DNA from: Metaphire vulgaris
Lineage: Eukaryota > Annelida > Clitellata > Crassiclitellata > Megascolecidae
Direction of reading: 5' to 3'
Assembly: GCA_018105865.1 (NCBI GenBank)
Contig: CM030859.1
Location: 8,796,339-8,860,338, forward strand
DNA length: 64,000 nt
Shown: positions 32,161 through 43,975 of the stretch, piece after piece
Position numbering within the stretch: the stretch's first letter is position 1
How the letters are laid out: every line of letters begins with the position of its first letter
Position numbers and translations under genes: made by a program
The notes under the pieces: generated by a model
Seen by the model: only the letters and a program-made list of their open reading frames with translations
Told to the model about the DNA's origin: nothing
Database searches by the model: none

Positions 32161-33487
32161 TTACATGTGCGACAACGGTACAGTACTGATCGTTCTCGAC
32201 ACCGCGGCGTCCGGCGTCAGGTGATGGCTGGTGGACGATAGGAATCGACCGGACCCCGGGTAGGACCCGTGGCCGCCGCCGCCGCCGTGGATGAGCCGTG
32301 CCTGATGGGCAGCGACGGCCAGGGCTCCTCCAGAGCCGCATTCCGTCGGCGGCAGATACATGTCGATCATGTCCCTCAGATCGCCGCCGCCGCCGCCGTT
32401 CCCTGGGCCCGCCCTCGACCGCAGTTCCCCCGACCCGGTCCTCTGCAGGGCGGCGGAGGAGGAGGATGAGGAGGAGGAGGCGCTGTGGTGCTCCTGTTTG
32501 ACCGGGGACGGCATGCAGTAAGGCCCCGGAGAATACGCGGCTACGGCGGAGTAGCCGTGGTGGTGATGATGATGATGATGGTTGAGTCCGTACGGAGGAG
32601 AGTCGTTCATGGCGATGGATCCTGCGCCATGCATTCCATGCATCGGAGTCCCCGTCATCGGGTACCCGCCGTACTGGGCGGCCGTGAGTCCCGCGGCGCC
32701 GCCGCCATCGACTGGGAGTGGTAGGACATCGCCGCGGGCTGCGGCGGCGGCGGCGTCCGGGCGCATCATGTAACCGCCGTAGCCCAGAGTAGAAGTCGCC
32801 TCGAACGGGACCACCACCGGCGCCCCCGAGGAGACCGCGGACCGCCGACGCCGGCGATGGCGGACAGCGAGTAGCGGTCCTTCTTGACGGCGGCCGTCGA
32901 TGGGGTCTCGTCTTGCGCCGGGGACGGTACTTGTAGTCCGGGTGGTCCTTCATGTGCAGGGCCCGGAGGCGCTTCGCCTCGTCGATGAACGGCCGCTTCT
33001 CCGCGTCCGTGAGCAGCTTCCAGTCGGCGCCGAGTCGCTTCGAGATCTCCGAGTTGTGCATCTTCGGGTTCTCCTGCGCCATCTTGCGACGCTGACCGCG
33101 CGACCAGACCATGAACGCGTTCATCGGTCGCTTGACCCGGTCGTCCTGTTTCCCGGCCTTCGACAGGCCCCCACCGCCGGCGCCCCCCGCGATCGACGAC
33201 GCCGCTGCGCCTCCAGTAGACGGTCTGGCTCCGCCGCTCTGAGATTCCAGAGTCCTGTGGTGGTGGTGGTGACCTTGTGCATCGCTTCTTGCCGGCTGTT
33301 GCTGCTGCTGCTGCTGGTGATGGTGATGCTGATGCTGAGAGTGCGTCGTCGTTCCCGGTACGACACCGGAAACGACCGCCGGCGACACGGTGCTGGTCTT
33401 CGTCCCCGTCTGGTATGACGTCATCATGGTCACGTGCTTGTCGATCATCGCCGCACGAGCCTCGCTATGAAACTGAGGCCGCCACAT
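32161..33487 (-). CDS. SoxB1: SoxB1 HMG-box transcription factor, intronless, with two 1-base frame breaks
   Basis: A Sox group B1 (SOX1/2/3-like) DNA-binding regulator of neural and early embryonic fate. The HMG box (residues about 115-193, bases 33145-32909) holds [45 protein letters not shown] and YKYRPRRKT. The C-terminus has MIDMYLPP and ends VPLSHM, the group B1 signature. The N-terminus has His/Gln runs; the C-terminus has Ala, Gly, His and Ser runs. The frame changes near 32907, where KKDRYSLS continues in another frame, and again at a run of five C at 32823-32827. Two single missing bases would make a whole number of codons (about 442 residues). That is exactly what consensus indels in a GC-rich gene would produce; a pseudogene is less likely because everything else is intact. 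The start is uncertain: ATG at 33487 or 33448 are both plausible. An open frame continues upstream to 33664 but looks non-coding. A MITE lies 27 bp past the stop. Confidence 0.93.
32909..33145 (-). other. SoxB1: HMG-box DNA-binding domain of SoxB1
   Basis: 79 uninterrupted codons with the Sox core [16 protein letters not shown] and the YKYRPRRK end. This stretch alone fixes the family. No stop or shift lies inside it; the first frame break falls directly after the KT that ends it. Confidence 0.95.
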
Positions 33488-33712
33488 CGAATCCCCGCGC
33501 TCGCCAACTGCCGCAGGTAACAGTTCGCCGCCGGGGCCGCCGGGCGAGAAAGGAAGATTCGCCCTTCTATTGTATAGCCTACAATCGACTGTGTAATAAT
33601 CCGCCACTTTTTCTATACGAGGATGCAGGAACGACACAGCATATAGATGCGACGTACGACACAAAACACCTTCGTACGGTCAATCAATGACAATGGCGAA
33701 CAACTCTCTCTC

Positions 33713-33717
33713 CCCTC

Positions 33718-33808
<91 letters not shown>

Positions 33809-33812
33809 ATGC
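33713..33812. repeat. (TC)n microsatellite upstream of SoxB1
   Basis: About 100 bases of TC with few interruptions, roughly 230 bases upstream of the chosen start. Confidence 0.95.
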
Positions 33813-33889
33813 AAAACGCCGGCTTTTTGCGTATTCAAAGCGCCTTCATCTCAATTGAAGATTCGACTGAATCGTTCTCCTAATTCAAT

Positions 33890-34260
33890 AGCCTCTTAGT
33901 CGTCGTCGTCGTCGTCGTCCTCTTCCTCTCTTCTCTCGATCATAATACAGTCGACGGTTCGCAGATTCAAAATGGTATTTATCCAGCAGCTGCGCTCTCC
34001 CGTGTTTCTTTCCTTCTGTATGAAGACCGCAAGACCAACGGACGGACGGACGGGCGTGCCTGACAACGTCTCTTACGGCGGACCGAACGACCGACGGCAG
34101 CGGCCGAATGAAGGCGGCGCCTGCGCAAAGACCGCCCTCCCCCGATCGGCGTTTGGGCGGGGATAGATTGGAGACGATGGGGGGTGGAGCCAAGTACGCT
34201 GGGAAACAGTACGGCGCGCGCGGATGGAAAACTGGCAATTGTTGCCTTCCTTCGAGGAGC
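33890..34260. promoter_or_regulatory. CpG-rich island upstream of SoxB1 (candidate promoter region)
   Basis: (CGT)n at 33900-33919, then dense CpG to GTACGGCGCGCGCGG. About 0.4-0.8 kb upstream of SoxB1, so a promoter/5' UTR role is reasonable. No TATA box or start site could be fixed. Confidence 0.35.
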
Positions 34261-34564
34261 CGAGTGAACGAACCCCGACATGGACATATAGGTCCATTTT
34301 TCAAAACATGACCCAACTCAACCAGTCATGGCTCAGACGGTCAGACCCAACCCGACCCGCGAAAGCAATCAGAGCCGTAGCTAGAAACTATTTGGCATCC
34401 GGGGTAAGGTATAAATTATTTCGCTCCCAAGAGTTAAAAAAAACTTTTGAGCCCGCAAATGAATTCAAGCTCAAATGGTTTTGCGTGCTCAAAAGTTTTG
34501 TTGGTTCAGTTAGCGCAATATAAATAGCCAATGTATGTGTATGTAAGTAAGTATGTAATCTTCT

Positions 34565-34653
34565 TTTCCTCCTCCTATTCTTTTCCCCTCCTCCTCCTCC
34601 TCCTCCTCCTCTTCTTCTTCTTCTTCTTCTTCTTCTTCTTCTTCTTCTTCTTC
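34565..34653. repeat. (TCC)n then (TTC)n microsatellite
   Basis: Switches motif near 34609. It is the probable 3' tail of the antisense LINE fragment beside it. Confidence 0.95.
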
Positions 34654-34654
34654 A

Positions 34655-34870
34655 TGTGCCATGTATTGCTACGTCGGCGACCATTGATTTTCACTCTTCT
34701 CTCAAGTTCTCTGTTTCTGGTTTTCTTTATCAGTTCGATGTTGTCTTCAGTTATTGTTGATTCTCTTAGGCTGTCTGTAAGCATATTCTTTATTCTTCGT
34801 CTTCCTCTTGCTCTTTTCCCCTCTATTTTTCCTGGTATAACTATAGATTTCCAATCCGTCTTTTCTTAGT
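34655..34870 (-). mobile_element. LINE C-terminal fragment
   Basis: The minus strand reads IEGKRARGRRRIKNMLTDSL, then IELIKKTRNRELERR. The GKR.RGRRR..ML.DSL and ..NRE.... blocks are the usual end of RTE-type proteins. The (TTC)n tract adjoins its 3' end. Confidence 0.55.
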
Positions 34871-34979
34871 CATGTATGAAAGAGGAATTCAATAGGTTAA
34901 TGCCGATGTCAAGTAATGCAAATTCTCTACTACATCATAAATAACCATAAAGATATATATCTAATCCGTTCTAATAACC

Positions 34980-35080
34980 TAATTTTGAACTTCCATAGCG
35001 CCACACCACTCCACAATGCACAGGAGCATCAACCGATGACACACACACACACACACGCACGCACGCACGCACACACCAAA
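34980..35080. mobile_element. TATAGCGCC-type tail with (CA)n/(GCAC)n
   Basis: ACTTCCATAGCGCCACACC, AATGCACAGGAGCATCAACC and GATGACACAC match the module at 18180 and 28820. Confidence 0.55.
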
Positions 35081-35214
35081 TGACAATCACGCAAGAGCCA
35101 AGTGAAAATGTACAGGATATCAGGCCGGATAACCAGATGACCGTCTAAACCACGTTAAATATAGACGAGTCTCTAATCTTGTCATAAAAGTTGGCAGTGA
35201 ATTTGAAAAACATG

Positions 35215-35393
35215 CAGCGTATATCTAACTATATATGTATATATACATGCATATATATACAATTATACATGCATATATATATACATGCATATTTATATAT
35301 ATATTGCTCTCTGTCAACTCTTTAGTATATATATATAATTATATATATGTATATATATATATATTGTATAGTTATATATGATGATAATGAGAG

Positions 35394-35430
<37 letters not shown>

Positions 35431-35600
35431 ATTATTATTATTATTATTATTACAGAGTTGACAGAAAGCAAGATGATGATAATGAGAGATGATGATAACG
35501 ATGATATATATCTTTGGTTTATATATATATACTATATATATATGCAACTATAGCTAGATACAGCTCTCTATATATATATACATGTATATGCACGCATGTC
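35215..35600. repeat. (TA)n/(ATT)n field
   Basis: TATATATAC words from 35220, pure TA at 35396-35425, (ATT)n 35426-35450, and more TATATA to 35590. GAGATGATGATAA and AATGAGAGAT recur. Confidence 0.9.
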
Positions 35601-35689
35601 ATTGTCTTATTCCTGGTCCTTCGTTCCCGCGGCTTCTCCTCCTCCTCCTCCTCCTCCTCCCGGCCTCTGTCCCGTGCGTCTTCGGGTCA

Positions 35690-35940
35690 GACGAATCCGA
35701 TCATCTTCCCATTAGAGACGCATTCAGCGATCGCTGATTGAATTGCGGAGACGGGAGGCGGGATGGAGGGAGGGAGATATCAGCGTCCCCTCTGCAGTCC
35801 CATTCGGCGCCCGCGTCGACGGCGCATCGGGAAGGGGCAGGCGACCACGGTGGCCCTCCCCCAGCCTCAATAACAGAAATCCAACATCTTCCCTTCACCC
35901 CGATAGGTCGAAACCAGGTCGACTGGTCGACTGTGGTGAG
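35690..35940. promoter_or_regulatory. Unique GC-richer island 2.2 kb upstream of SoxB1
   Basis: ATTCAGCGATCGCTGATTG (a near palindrome) and GCGTCGACGGCGCATCGG stand between microsatellites. The base composition is sharply different from its flanks. Candidate SoxB1 regulatory element, unproven. Confidence 0.3.
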
Positions 35941-35941
35941 C

Positions 35942-35943
<2 letters not shown>

Positions 35944-35993
<50 letters not shown>
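35944..35993. repeat. (TA)n microsatellite
   Basis: About 25 units. Confidence 0.95.
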
Positions 35994-35996
<3 letters not shown>

Positions 35997-36508
35997 GTAT
36001 ATTATATCTATATATAATGTATATATATGATATGCTAGACGGTTTAGACCGTTTAGTCCTACGTCGCGATAATATTACGGTTTATACCGTTTGCAGTCGC
36101 GTCGTTGGTGGACGATGTTCGAAGACGACGTTTATTGGTAACAATTGTTCGTAGAAGAGATGGGGCATTGGCCGACGTTGCTATTGGTAACAAAGACTGT
36201 ATGGATTTTAAGTACATTTTGTACACAAAAAATACTAGCGTATAGATTCATGCGTCATTTGAACGTTGGTAAAGACTATTATTACTTGAATAATAATAAT
36301 ATTATTATAATACAGACATGAATGTGGGTCCGTTTTTAAAAATCTAACCCAGCTCATCATGATTCAGATCCCACCCAGTCAACGTAAACGTTAGTAAAGA
36401 CGAAAATAATAATAATATTATTATTACAGACATGAATGGGTCCGTTTTTAAAAAAACCATCATGATTCAGGGCGTATAGTCAACCGAGCCGGGGAGGTTC
36501 CAAACCAA

Positions 36509-36757
36509 CAGGGGCGTATAGGACGGGGGGTTATATCGGCATATATACCCCCTCAAAAAACCAGTATCTATATAATACAGCATATATAACATATATATAT
36601 ATAACATATTTAATATAATATATTATATATTAGGCCTATACATATTCTATAATATATATAATGTATATTATATATTGGTATATATTATATATGTAATATA
36701 TATAACAATATATACCCCCAAATTTATAACCCCATATCAAATTCCTGGCTACTCTCC
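36509..36757. mobile_element. MITE, GGCGTAGC family, with TA expansion
   Basis: Left CAGGGGCGTATAGGACGG, interior TATCGGCATATATACCCCC, right ATCAAATTCCTGGCTACT. The interior is swollen by TATAT repeats. Confidence 0.65.
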
Positions 36758-37087
36758 TCCCCAACCCACCTTAATTCGTTGCAATTTCTTAAATCAGTTA
36801 TTGAGAGTAGGTAGTCTCTATATCTAATTATCTTGTTTGGACTCCAAAATTTTGCAGATATTTTGAAAAGAATGCCCAGCGATGCACTCACTACAGCGTA
36901 TTAGTGCATGGGCTGCTCAGAAGATTTGACTATACGCCGGTGTAACAAAAATAAGACCAGCTGCAGACGGGACTTATTACAGCCTATTTAGCAAGAAGAT
37001 GCACAGGAAAGCTTCAAGACAACTGTCGATGAAGAATATATTTTGCCTTTTCAAACGGAAATAAACCACTGAATGATCTCAGAAACC

Positions 37088-37202
37088 CAGTGTTTATTCT
37101 AGCCACCTTGACATTTTCATCCCCCAAGCCAACATATACAAATTTGGGGAGATTTTAAAACTTGAAGGGGGATTCCCCCAAACAGGCCTAGAATAAACAC
37201 TG
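37088..37202. mobile_element. Short MITE, CAGTGTTTATTCTAG family
   Basis: Ends CAGTGTTTATTCTAGCC and GGCCTAGAATAAACACTG. Flanking tcagaaa occurs on both sides. Confidence 0.85.
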
Positions 37203-37321
37203 TCAGAAAGCATATGACCACCTGAATCAATGGACAATGAAACAGTCCCAGTAGCCGAAAACAATGACAGCTACAAAAATAATATTGTAAATCTTTCAAA
37301 AACTGTATTTGTTTGTTGTTA

Positions 37322-37499
37322 CCGTGTTTTCCAGAGGTTCAGTCTGCATATAGTCCTGCTTATTCAAATCTGTTTCTGGCTTAAAAATTTGTGACGCGAC
37401 ATTATCATCATCATCTTCACAAGTTGCTTGTGAGAGATCGTTTTCTAAATTGAAATACATTTCGAACATGTGGTTAAGAAATCTGCTATAAGCCTGCAT
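37322..37499 (-). CDS. Unassigned open frame, possible exon
   Basis: From ATG 37499 the frame encodes MQAYSRFLNHMFEMYFN then an acidic stretch CEDDDDN and EPLENT. A possible GT donor follows (gtaaca). Composition is more protein-like than its surroundings and it is not repeat-derived as far as I can see. No domain or family is recognised. A chance frame is equally likely. Confidence 0.2.
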
Positions 37500-37648
37500 G
37501 GCAAATTTACTTTAGTTCTTGTCGATGGCTTGTGAAAAAGAGTTTCTTCTCCAGATTAATAACAATAACATAACTGACGTTTTGGCGTCGACATGCGACA
37601 CGATGAAAAAGTTGATATAGGCTAACCTACTAGTCGGTTGTGATTGTG

Positions 37649-37759
<111 letters not shown>

Positions 37760-38107
37760 TCTAGTGTGTGCAGACTGTTACTGCAATTTGTTACTGCAAT
37801 TTGTATTGTTCAGCAGTATTGTTAAATATGTTATTATTTAATTTTGTTCCAAACCTAAGAAACAAAATTTAAAATTTCAGAAAGTATAAGGTATTGAAGG
37901 CAGTATTTTTATATTAATTCAACAACTTCTAAGCAGGGCGACGATGTCTATATATCGATTACAAATATGTAAATCAATAGACCCTATACGACAGATTTAT
38001 GAAGCTATAAATGTAGCTTTTCAAAAACAAGTGAAATAATTGCAAAAGCCAGTGTCAAAGTGGACCGCCGTTACAAAATTTCCCGGGTCTTTTTGCCAGG
38101 CCAGTAC

Positions 38108-38109
<2 letters not shown>

Positions 38110-38180
<71 letters not shown>

Positions 38181-38203
38181 CCTCTCTCATTCTGTGTGTT
38201 GTG

Positions 38204-38265
<62 letters not shown>

Positions 38266-38415
38266 AAGCATTATTAGCGTTGTCGTTGACGTAAGCCGAG
38301 GATTAGTGCATCCAGTCATCTCCTCTTGTCGGAGGATAAGTGAAGGCGTGAAGCGTCCTCTCTTCTCCTCCTCCTCCTCCTCCTCCTCCTCCTCCTCCTC
38401 CTCTTCCTCCTCCTC
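38110..38415. repeat. (TC)n, (GT)n and (TCC)n tracts
   Basis: (TC)n 38110-38178, (GT)n 38193-38263, unique spacer, (TCC)n 38364-38415. Confidence 0.95.
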
Positions 38416-38542
38416 TACTGGCGCAGACAACAGACACTCTTACGACCAAGAAAATTGAAATTAATCGGTCCAGTGAGAGAGTCCGCCACAAACTATAAGA
38501 GACCTTCAAATCTCACGAACATGCGAACTCAGGCATAAACGA

Positions 38543-38755
<213 letters not shown>

Positions 38756-39169
38756 CGGTGGATAGATATGATAGATAGTTACGATAGGACAATGAATAAT
38801 CGATAGATGAAGATGCGTTGATAGATAGAATAGATAATTTAGATAGAGAGATTGATTTGATAGATATATGGAGGCGACGAAAGACGGTGGTCGGGGAACT
38901 TGATCCACCCCACTTCACCGACCCAAGTCCCTGATTAATGAACTAAGTCGCCTCTGGAAATGAACAGGCAGTCCAAGAGGTGGAGACATGGACGGAAGGA
39001 ATTGACGGTGAAACGAAGATGCGTGAAGACGCAGTGGAGAGACTTGATTTGAGATGAGAGAGAGAGAGGAGAGAGGCACGCCAGAGAAAAAGAAAAGCGA
39101 AAGACAGAAAGACAGAGGACAAAGACAAACAGAGACCCTCCAAAACCCCAAAACGTGAGCCATAACCCC

Positions 39170-39600
39170 AGTCCCTGATTAATCACTGGCTTCCAATTAA
39201 AGAAAGGATAGACTTTAAAATCTGCCTTCTGGTATACAAAACACTTTACACAAGGAACCCAGTTACATTCTTTCAAAACTTTCTGTGCAAACAAACATGA
39301 CCAGATCCGGAAGTTCTCTCCATCCCCATATTGACAGTTCTTGGAACGAGCGACAAAGATGCGAGAAAACTCTGGAACTCATTGCCTCAGCATGAGAGCA
39401 AATTCATTAGAAATTCATTACAAAGAGAGAGCAAGATTAAAAACCCATCTTTTGAGGCTTATCCAGAGAGACTGTCAGTTTGTCCGGCCGGATACCCTGG
39501 ATTTGACCTTTATATAAGTGACTTTGATAGGACACACGGTTGATGCAACACATGCAGAAAGTGGGCTATAGAAGTTTAAGATTAGATTAGATTAGATTAG
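39170..39600 (+). mobile_element. CR1/L2-like LINE C-terminus
   Basis: The plus strand reads HWLPIKERIDFKICLLVYKT, then after a shift TVLGTSDKDARKLWNSLPQH. HWLP...RI.FK...L.YK is the signature block of this retroelement group. The 3' end is GCTATAGAAGTTTAAG plus (ATTAG)n at 39580-39600. Confidence 0.75.
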
Positions 39601-39735
39601 ACGTGCGACGTGAAGTCGAATCTAAGGAAGAACATCACAAGACAAGAGCAAGAACAAAGATGTTTTGACTTTTGACGGGATATGTTTGAGGAGGAAAATG
39701 AAAATTCCTTCAATAATAATATCTTAGAGTTAGAG

Positions 39736-40114
39736 CAGTGCCTCTTAACCGGGGCTACTCGTATACCCCTTGTCCCTTGGGGGTAATTGAAGGACGTTGT
39801 GGGAGTACTGAATAATCAGGAAATAAAGTATGTTTAAAGACTTTTACTACAAGTTACCCTGTATACTGCATGTACAAACGCTGCAGAAATGTATGTACTA
39901 AATTTTAAAAAATTAAAGAAAAAGCCCACTTTCTGGCAATTTCTAACAGACGCTTGTTGTAGTTTATAATTATTTTCAGTTTTATACTTATTTTCAATTT
40001 ATTGAAAATTTTTGTCTTGGGATAAGGTACGATGGTATGGAGTACTTCGTTTTCTTATACTTGTTTCAGGGGTATATAGGCTATATATAATCGTAAAAAG
40101 CTTAAGAACCACTG
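39736..40114. mobile_element. hAT-type MITE, CAGTGCCTCTTAACC family
   Basis: Ends CAGTGCCTCTTAACC and GCTTAAGAACCACTG. Perfect duplication agttagag at 39728-39735 and 40115-40122. Confidence 0.92.
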
Positions 40115-40631
40115 AGTTAGAGCAACAAAATACAGAGCCGTAGCTAGGGAGAGTGGGCGGGGGAACAAGCTGCCCCAGACGCCGTGACCGCCGTCCTGGG
40201 GAGGAGGGGGGCATTCTGCACACTAGTTTGATTTTCCCCCACTTTACTCCCACAACGTCGTGAAAAGTGCAATAAGAAAAGATATAAGCATTGATGATGT
40301 TGAAATCATCATTAGCAGACACTTACACTGTACTTGGAACTGTTGGTATTAGGCCTATATATACTTGAAGTGGAAACATAAACAGTTAGGCCTACAGGCG
40401 TCTATGTTATTCTGCAAGAACAAGTACTAAATTAAAAAAATTAAAGAAAAAGCCCACTTTCTGGCATTAGGCCTACATGGCGTTTATAACAATTGTGAAG
40501 AATTGGTATAACATTTGTGCTGTTTTGGCATTGTGTATACTGCAAATTGTCTTTTTTGTGGAATCAAAGATAACAGCTGTAGCAGACAAACAGAAGTTGG
40601 AATAAAAGGATGTATGAGCGACAGTTGTCTC

Positions 40632-40687
<56 letters not shown>
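40632..40687. repeat. (ATT)n microsatellite
   Basis: About 18 units. Confidence 0.95.
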
Positions 40688-40688
<1 letters not shown>

Positions 40689-40983
40689 TTTTTTATCATT
40701 ATTTCTTTCTTAAATATTATTTCTGTTAACTTGGAGAGTTTCTTTTCGCATATAGTGTCTTTACTCATCTCGCATTCAGTGGAACCTGTATCTCTTCCCT
40801 TCCCGGACCTTCAACCCTTATTCCCCGTAATGCGTTCCTTCGACTTCCTTGTCCAATCCTGCCCTGTATAATAATTTTTAAGTGGGATTTCGCAGATAAA
40901 TACTGATTACATGCCTCAGTATCCAAGTGCTGGCTTCTATCACCGCTTTCATGGCATCCATGTATATAAGGCAAATCGATGTG

Positions 40984-41015
<32 letters not shown>

Positions 41016-41120
41016 ACACTATACATATACACTGTACATATACAAAGTGCATATATAGCCTATGTATATATATTATATATACACTGTATATATACATATG
41101 TATATATGTATATATATTGT
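40984..41120. repeat. TATA/ACTGTACATA-rich tract
   Basis: Degenerate TATATAC and ACTGTACATATAC units. Confidence 0.85.
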
Positions 41121-41124
41121 GGAG

Positions 41125-41305
41125 AGTTGATTGGTTGGGGAGGAATTTTTCGACGGCGTTGAGCAAACAATGGCCACTTCAATATGGTGTGAGACGACAA
41201 ATATAGACGACGACTTTGACTACTGTGGACACGGCGAGAACGCATTCGCGAACAAACTCAATCGACAAACACAATTAATCGACAACAATGTTCGCGCGAC
41301 AAGCA
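41125..41305. promoter_or_regulatory. Unique island with Sox- and homeodomain-like sites
   Basis: Contains CAAACAATGGCC and GACAACAATGTTCG (ACAAT core of Sox sites) and CACAATTAATCG (homeodomain-like). It is an intact non-repetitive block between TA and CA repeats. An open frame across it resembles no family. Candidate enhancer, inference only. Confidence 0.3.
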
Positions 41306-41602
41306 CACACACACACAATTGCATATATACATGCATACAACTGTACTACATAAGCCTATTTGTATGTATATATATGCATATATTTATGCATCTATTTATA
41401 TATATATATATATATATATTTGTATAAATACATACAGACCGTATCGCACAAGCATAAAGGGTGAATTTGCGAGAAGAATGCGCGTTTTTTTCTAAACAAG
41501 ATATAATATTGAATCATATTGAAATCTGAGCTGCTTGAAGAGACTTCTGGTATTTTGTGAACGAATGATTGAAATTCTGGCGATTATCGTGTTCGTTGTC
41601 AA

Positions 41603-41791
41603 CAGGGGCGTAGCGACGGGAGGGGGTATATCGTTATACATACCCCTTCAAATCAGTCTACCTTCAAGTTTTTTTATGTGATTTACATGTGGTTATATGT
41701 GGTTTATATGGTTTATGTGGTTTATAGTTAAGATTTATACCCACCCAAAATATTTATACCCTCCCAAATCAAATTCCTGGCTACGCCCCTG
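41603..41791. mobile_element. hAT-type MITE, GGCGTAGC family
   Basis: Ends CAGGGGCGTAGCGACGG and TGGCTACGCCCCTG. Duplication gttgtcaa/gctgtcaa, 7 of 8. Confidence 0.9.
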
Positions 41792-42064
41792 GCTGTCAAT
41801 GAGAAGTATTGTTTTGCTTTGATCGGCGCTCTGCTTATGAAGGTGTTTGATCGTCGAAACGTGATCTTGTGGGACTGCGTGTAGGAGTATAGACCTATAA
41901 CAATTTGTTGATTAGATTACCGCCTTTGGCGACGGCGAATAGTTTTTTGAACGCGTTGAATGACGATTAGCTATTGACAAGGTCCAATCAGAGAAGGGAG
42001 GGACCACACTGGCTGGGGTATATATATATGCTTAAAATGGGGCCTTAAAATAGCGGGCCTTTAT

Positions 42065-42251
42065 CAGGGGCGTAGCGACGGGAAGTATATCGGTATATAC
42101 CCCCATTTGGTCTACCTTAAAGTTTTTTATGTGATTTACATGTGGCTAGGCCCTATATGAGGTTTATATGGTTTAGGCGGTTCATAATTAAGATTTATAC
42201 CCACCCAAAATATTTAAACCCTTCCAAATCAAATTCCTGGCTACGCCTCTG
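42065..42251. mobile_element. hAT-type MITE, GGCGTAGC family
   Basis: Ends CAGGGGCGTAGCGACGG and TGGCTACGCCTCTG. Perfect duplication gcctttat at 42057-42064 and 42252-42259. It closely matches the 41603 copy (GTGATTTACATGTGG inside). Confidence 0.93.
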
Positions 42252-42539
42252 GCCTTTATAAAATAATCATTGCTTGTATTCTCCTATATAGATCTATAAA
42301 TTGATATTAAGAGTCAGGTGTAACTGACAGTTCCGCATTATAATAATATAATATAGATAAGGTTGAACAGTGGTTCATTCAGGGACTGTCCTGGGTGAGA
42401 ACCACTGTTGGTTTGATTGGACAGTTGGGTCAAAAATCTCCATGTTCATAGCGGGTTGGGGAAGAAAATAGGCCATGGTTCAAGAAAGGTCTTGTAAATA
42501 TTAGACTATCTAGTGGGTATAAAAACACTGGGCCGTTGG

Positions 42540-42916
42540 AATTACGTAACGCGAATAGGGGCGGGGGTTCGGACATTGATGTCTCGAAGTGTAACGAGGG
42601 GAGGAGGGGGTTTTTCTTCTTTTTCTTAACGCAACACCAAATTTTTAAGTGAAGACCTTTTTTGTTGCTTGTTCTTCTATTTGGAGAAAGAAAATACAAG
42701 GATGACCTTTTTCATCATCATCAGTATGCTCGGAGATGGAAAAATAGAAGGATGAATCATCTTTTTTCATCATCAAGACTTTTCGGAAGACGAAGGGGTC
42801 ATCATCATCGGTTGTTGATGTCATACTTCAGGGATCTGACTTTTTGTTACGTGGCGCGTTACGCAGGGAGGAGGAGGTGCATGCCTCGGAAAAGTTACGT
42901 CATTTATGGACGGTTC
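42540..42916. mobile_element. Decayed GTCCATAAATGACGT-type MITE
   Basis: Right end AAGTTACGTCATTTATGG, then ACGG. The left end is only GAATTACGTAACGCGAATAG. Internal GGATGACCTTTTT and GATGAATCATC blocks repeat. Confidence 0.5.
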
Positions 42917-42919
42917 GAC

Positions 42920-43440
42920 GATATTTTGCTCTCGTTTTAGCGTTGATTTGTGTCTGAATGATGATGGGCCCGTCTTTAAAAATGGACCCAATCTGCTCTT
43001 TTCTCCGAAATAATTGGGACGGTTTTAGTCGCTGATTTAAAGTGGTTTGGGAGCCATCTTGTTAGGCTAAGTTTTCTAAAAACGCGTAGCCTGGCAGAAC
43101 TGTCCGCATTCAGATAACCTAGTTTGCGGAGATAACCTTTGATTACAGTGTTTTAATCAGCAACTCCAGTCCATGAAGGGAGATTGACCAGATCGACGAA
43201 GAGTTTAAAAATTTGTCCTCAGCGATTTTGGGGAGGGGACTTTTGAGGTTTTGGGATCCGCGGAATTTCAACATCTCATAGTGTTTTTGTTCCTTTGAAA
43301 CACTGGTGCCCTTGGAATACTTAGCAGAGGCTGTTTCTACGGATTCTTACCGTGGGTTGATGTCTCGATTTCTTCGTTTCCATCAGGGCTGACTATACGC
43401 TTTCTCTGTTTTCCTTCTTCTTGTCATCGGCATTCAAAGT
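42920..43440. other. No gene recognised
   Basis: Unique sequence with a GGACCC/GGGCCC-type repeat scrap at 42958-42990. Confidence 0.35.
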
Positions 43441-43479
43441 ATGTCTTCTTCTTCTTTGACTTCGACCTTCGTCGTTCGT

Positions 43480-43509
43480 ACTTTTCATCATCATCATCAA
43501 GATAAAGAT

Positions 43510-43553
<44 letters not shown>

Positions 43554-43586
43554 ACAACAACAACAACGTCATCATCAACAACAACG

Positions 43587-43618
<32 letters not shown>

Positions 43619-43652
43619 TTCTTCTTCTTCTTCTTCTTCTTCTTCTTTTTTT
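43480..43652. repeat. (CAT)n/(CAA)n/(CTT)n trinucleotide field
   Basis: ATC runs, ACAACA blocks and a (TTC)n end. The poly-His, poly-Asp and poly-Met frames it creates are artefacts. Confidence 0.95.
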
Positions 43653-43659
43653 AGCATTC

Positions 43660-43975
43660 GCCATCTAGAACAACTTTCGACAGCAGCAACAGCAGCATCA
43701 GCAGCAGTGGCATCAGCCTCCTTCCTCTTCGGTTGCTGAGACAGAGAAGAAGAGGAGACGGACAGACGCGGAGATGTGCCACTGAATGGACGACTGATTG
43801 CTTCGGCGATGCTGCGTCGTCTTCGGCGCCGTTGAGTGGGCGACGGGCGGACGGACAATGGACCGAATAGAAGGCGCTGATCGTCGACGGTCCACGCAGA
43901 TAATAATGGCAGCGGCTCTGACGCAATTAGCCGCAGCCCAGACGACGCTGAATGCGACGAAGACGGCGGCGGCGG
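43660..43975. promoter_or_regulatory. Unique GC-richer island
   Basis: (CAG)n scraps, then GCTGCGTCGTCTTCGGCG, ATCGTCGACGGTCCACG and ATTAGCCGCAGCCC. No protein recognised. Candidate regulatory or transcribed island by composition only. Confidence 0.25.

Noticed and set aside
33488..33664. N-terminal extension of SoxB1 to the first ATG at 33664
   Set aside because: The added 59 codons do not look like a Sox N-terminus, and the composition changes to AT-rich upstream of about 33560.
41131..41300. Open frame across the island at 41.13 kb
   Set aside because: It runs into TA and CA repeats, has no family match and no convincing start or splice sites; the regulatory explanation fits as well.
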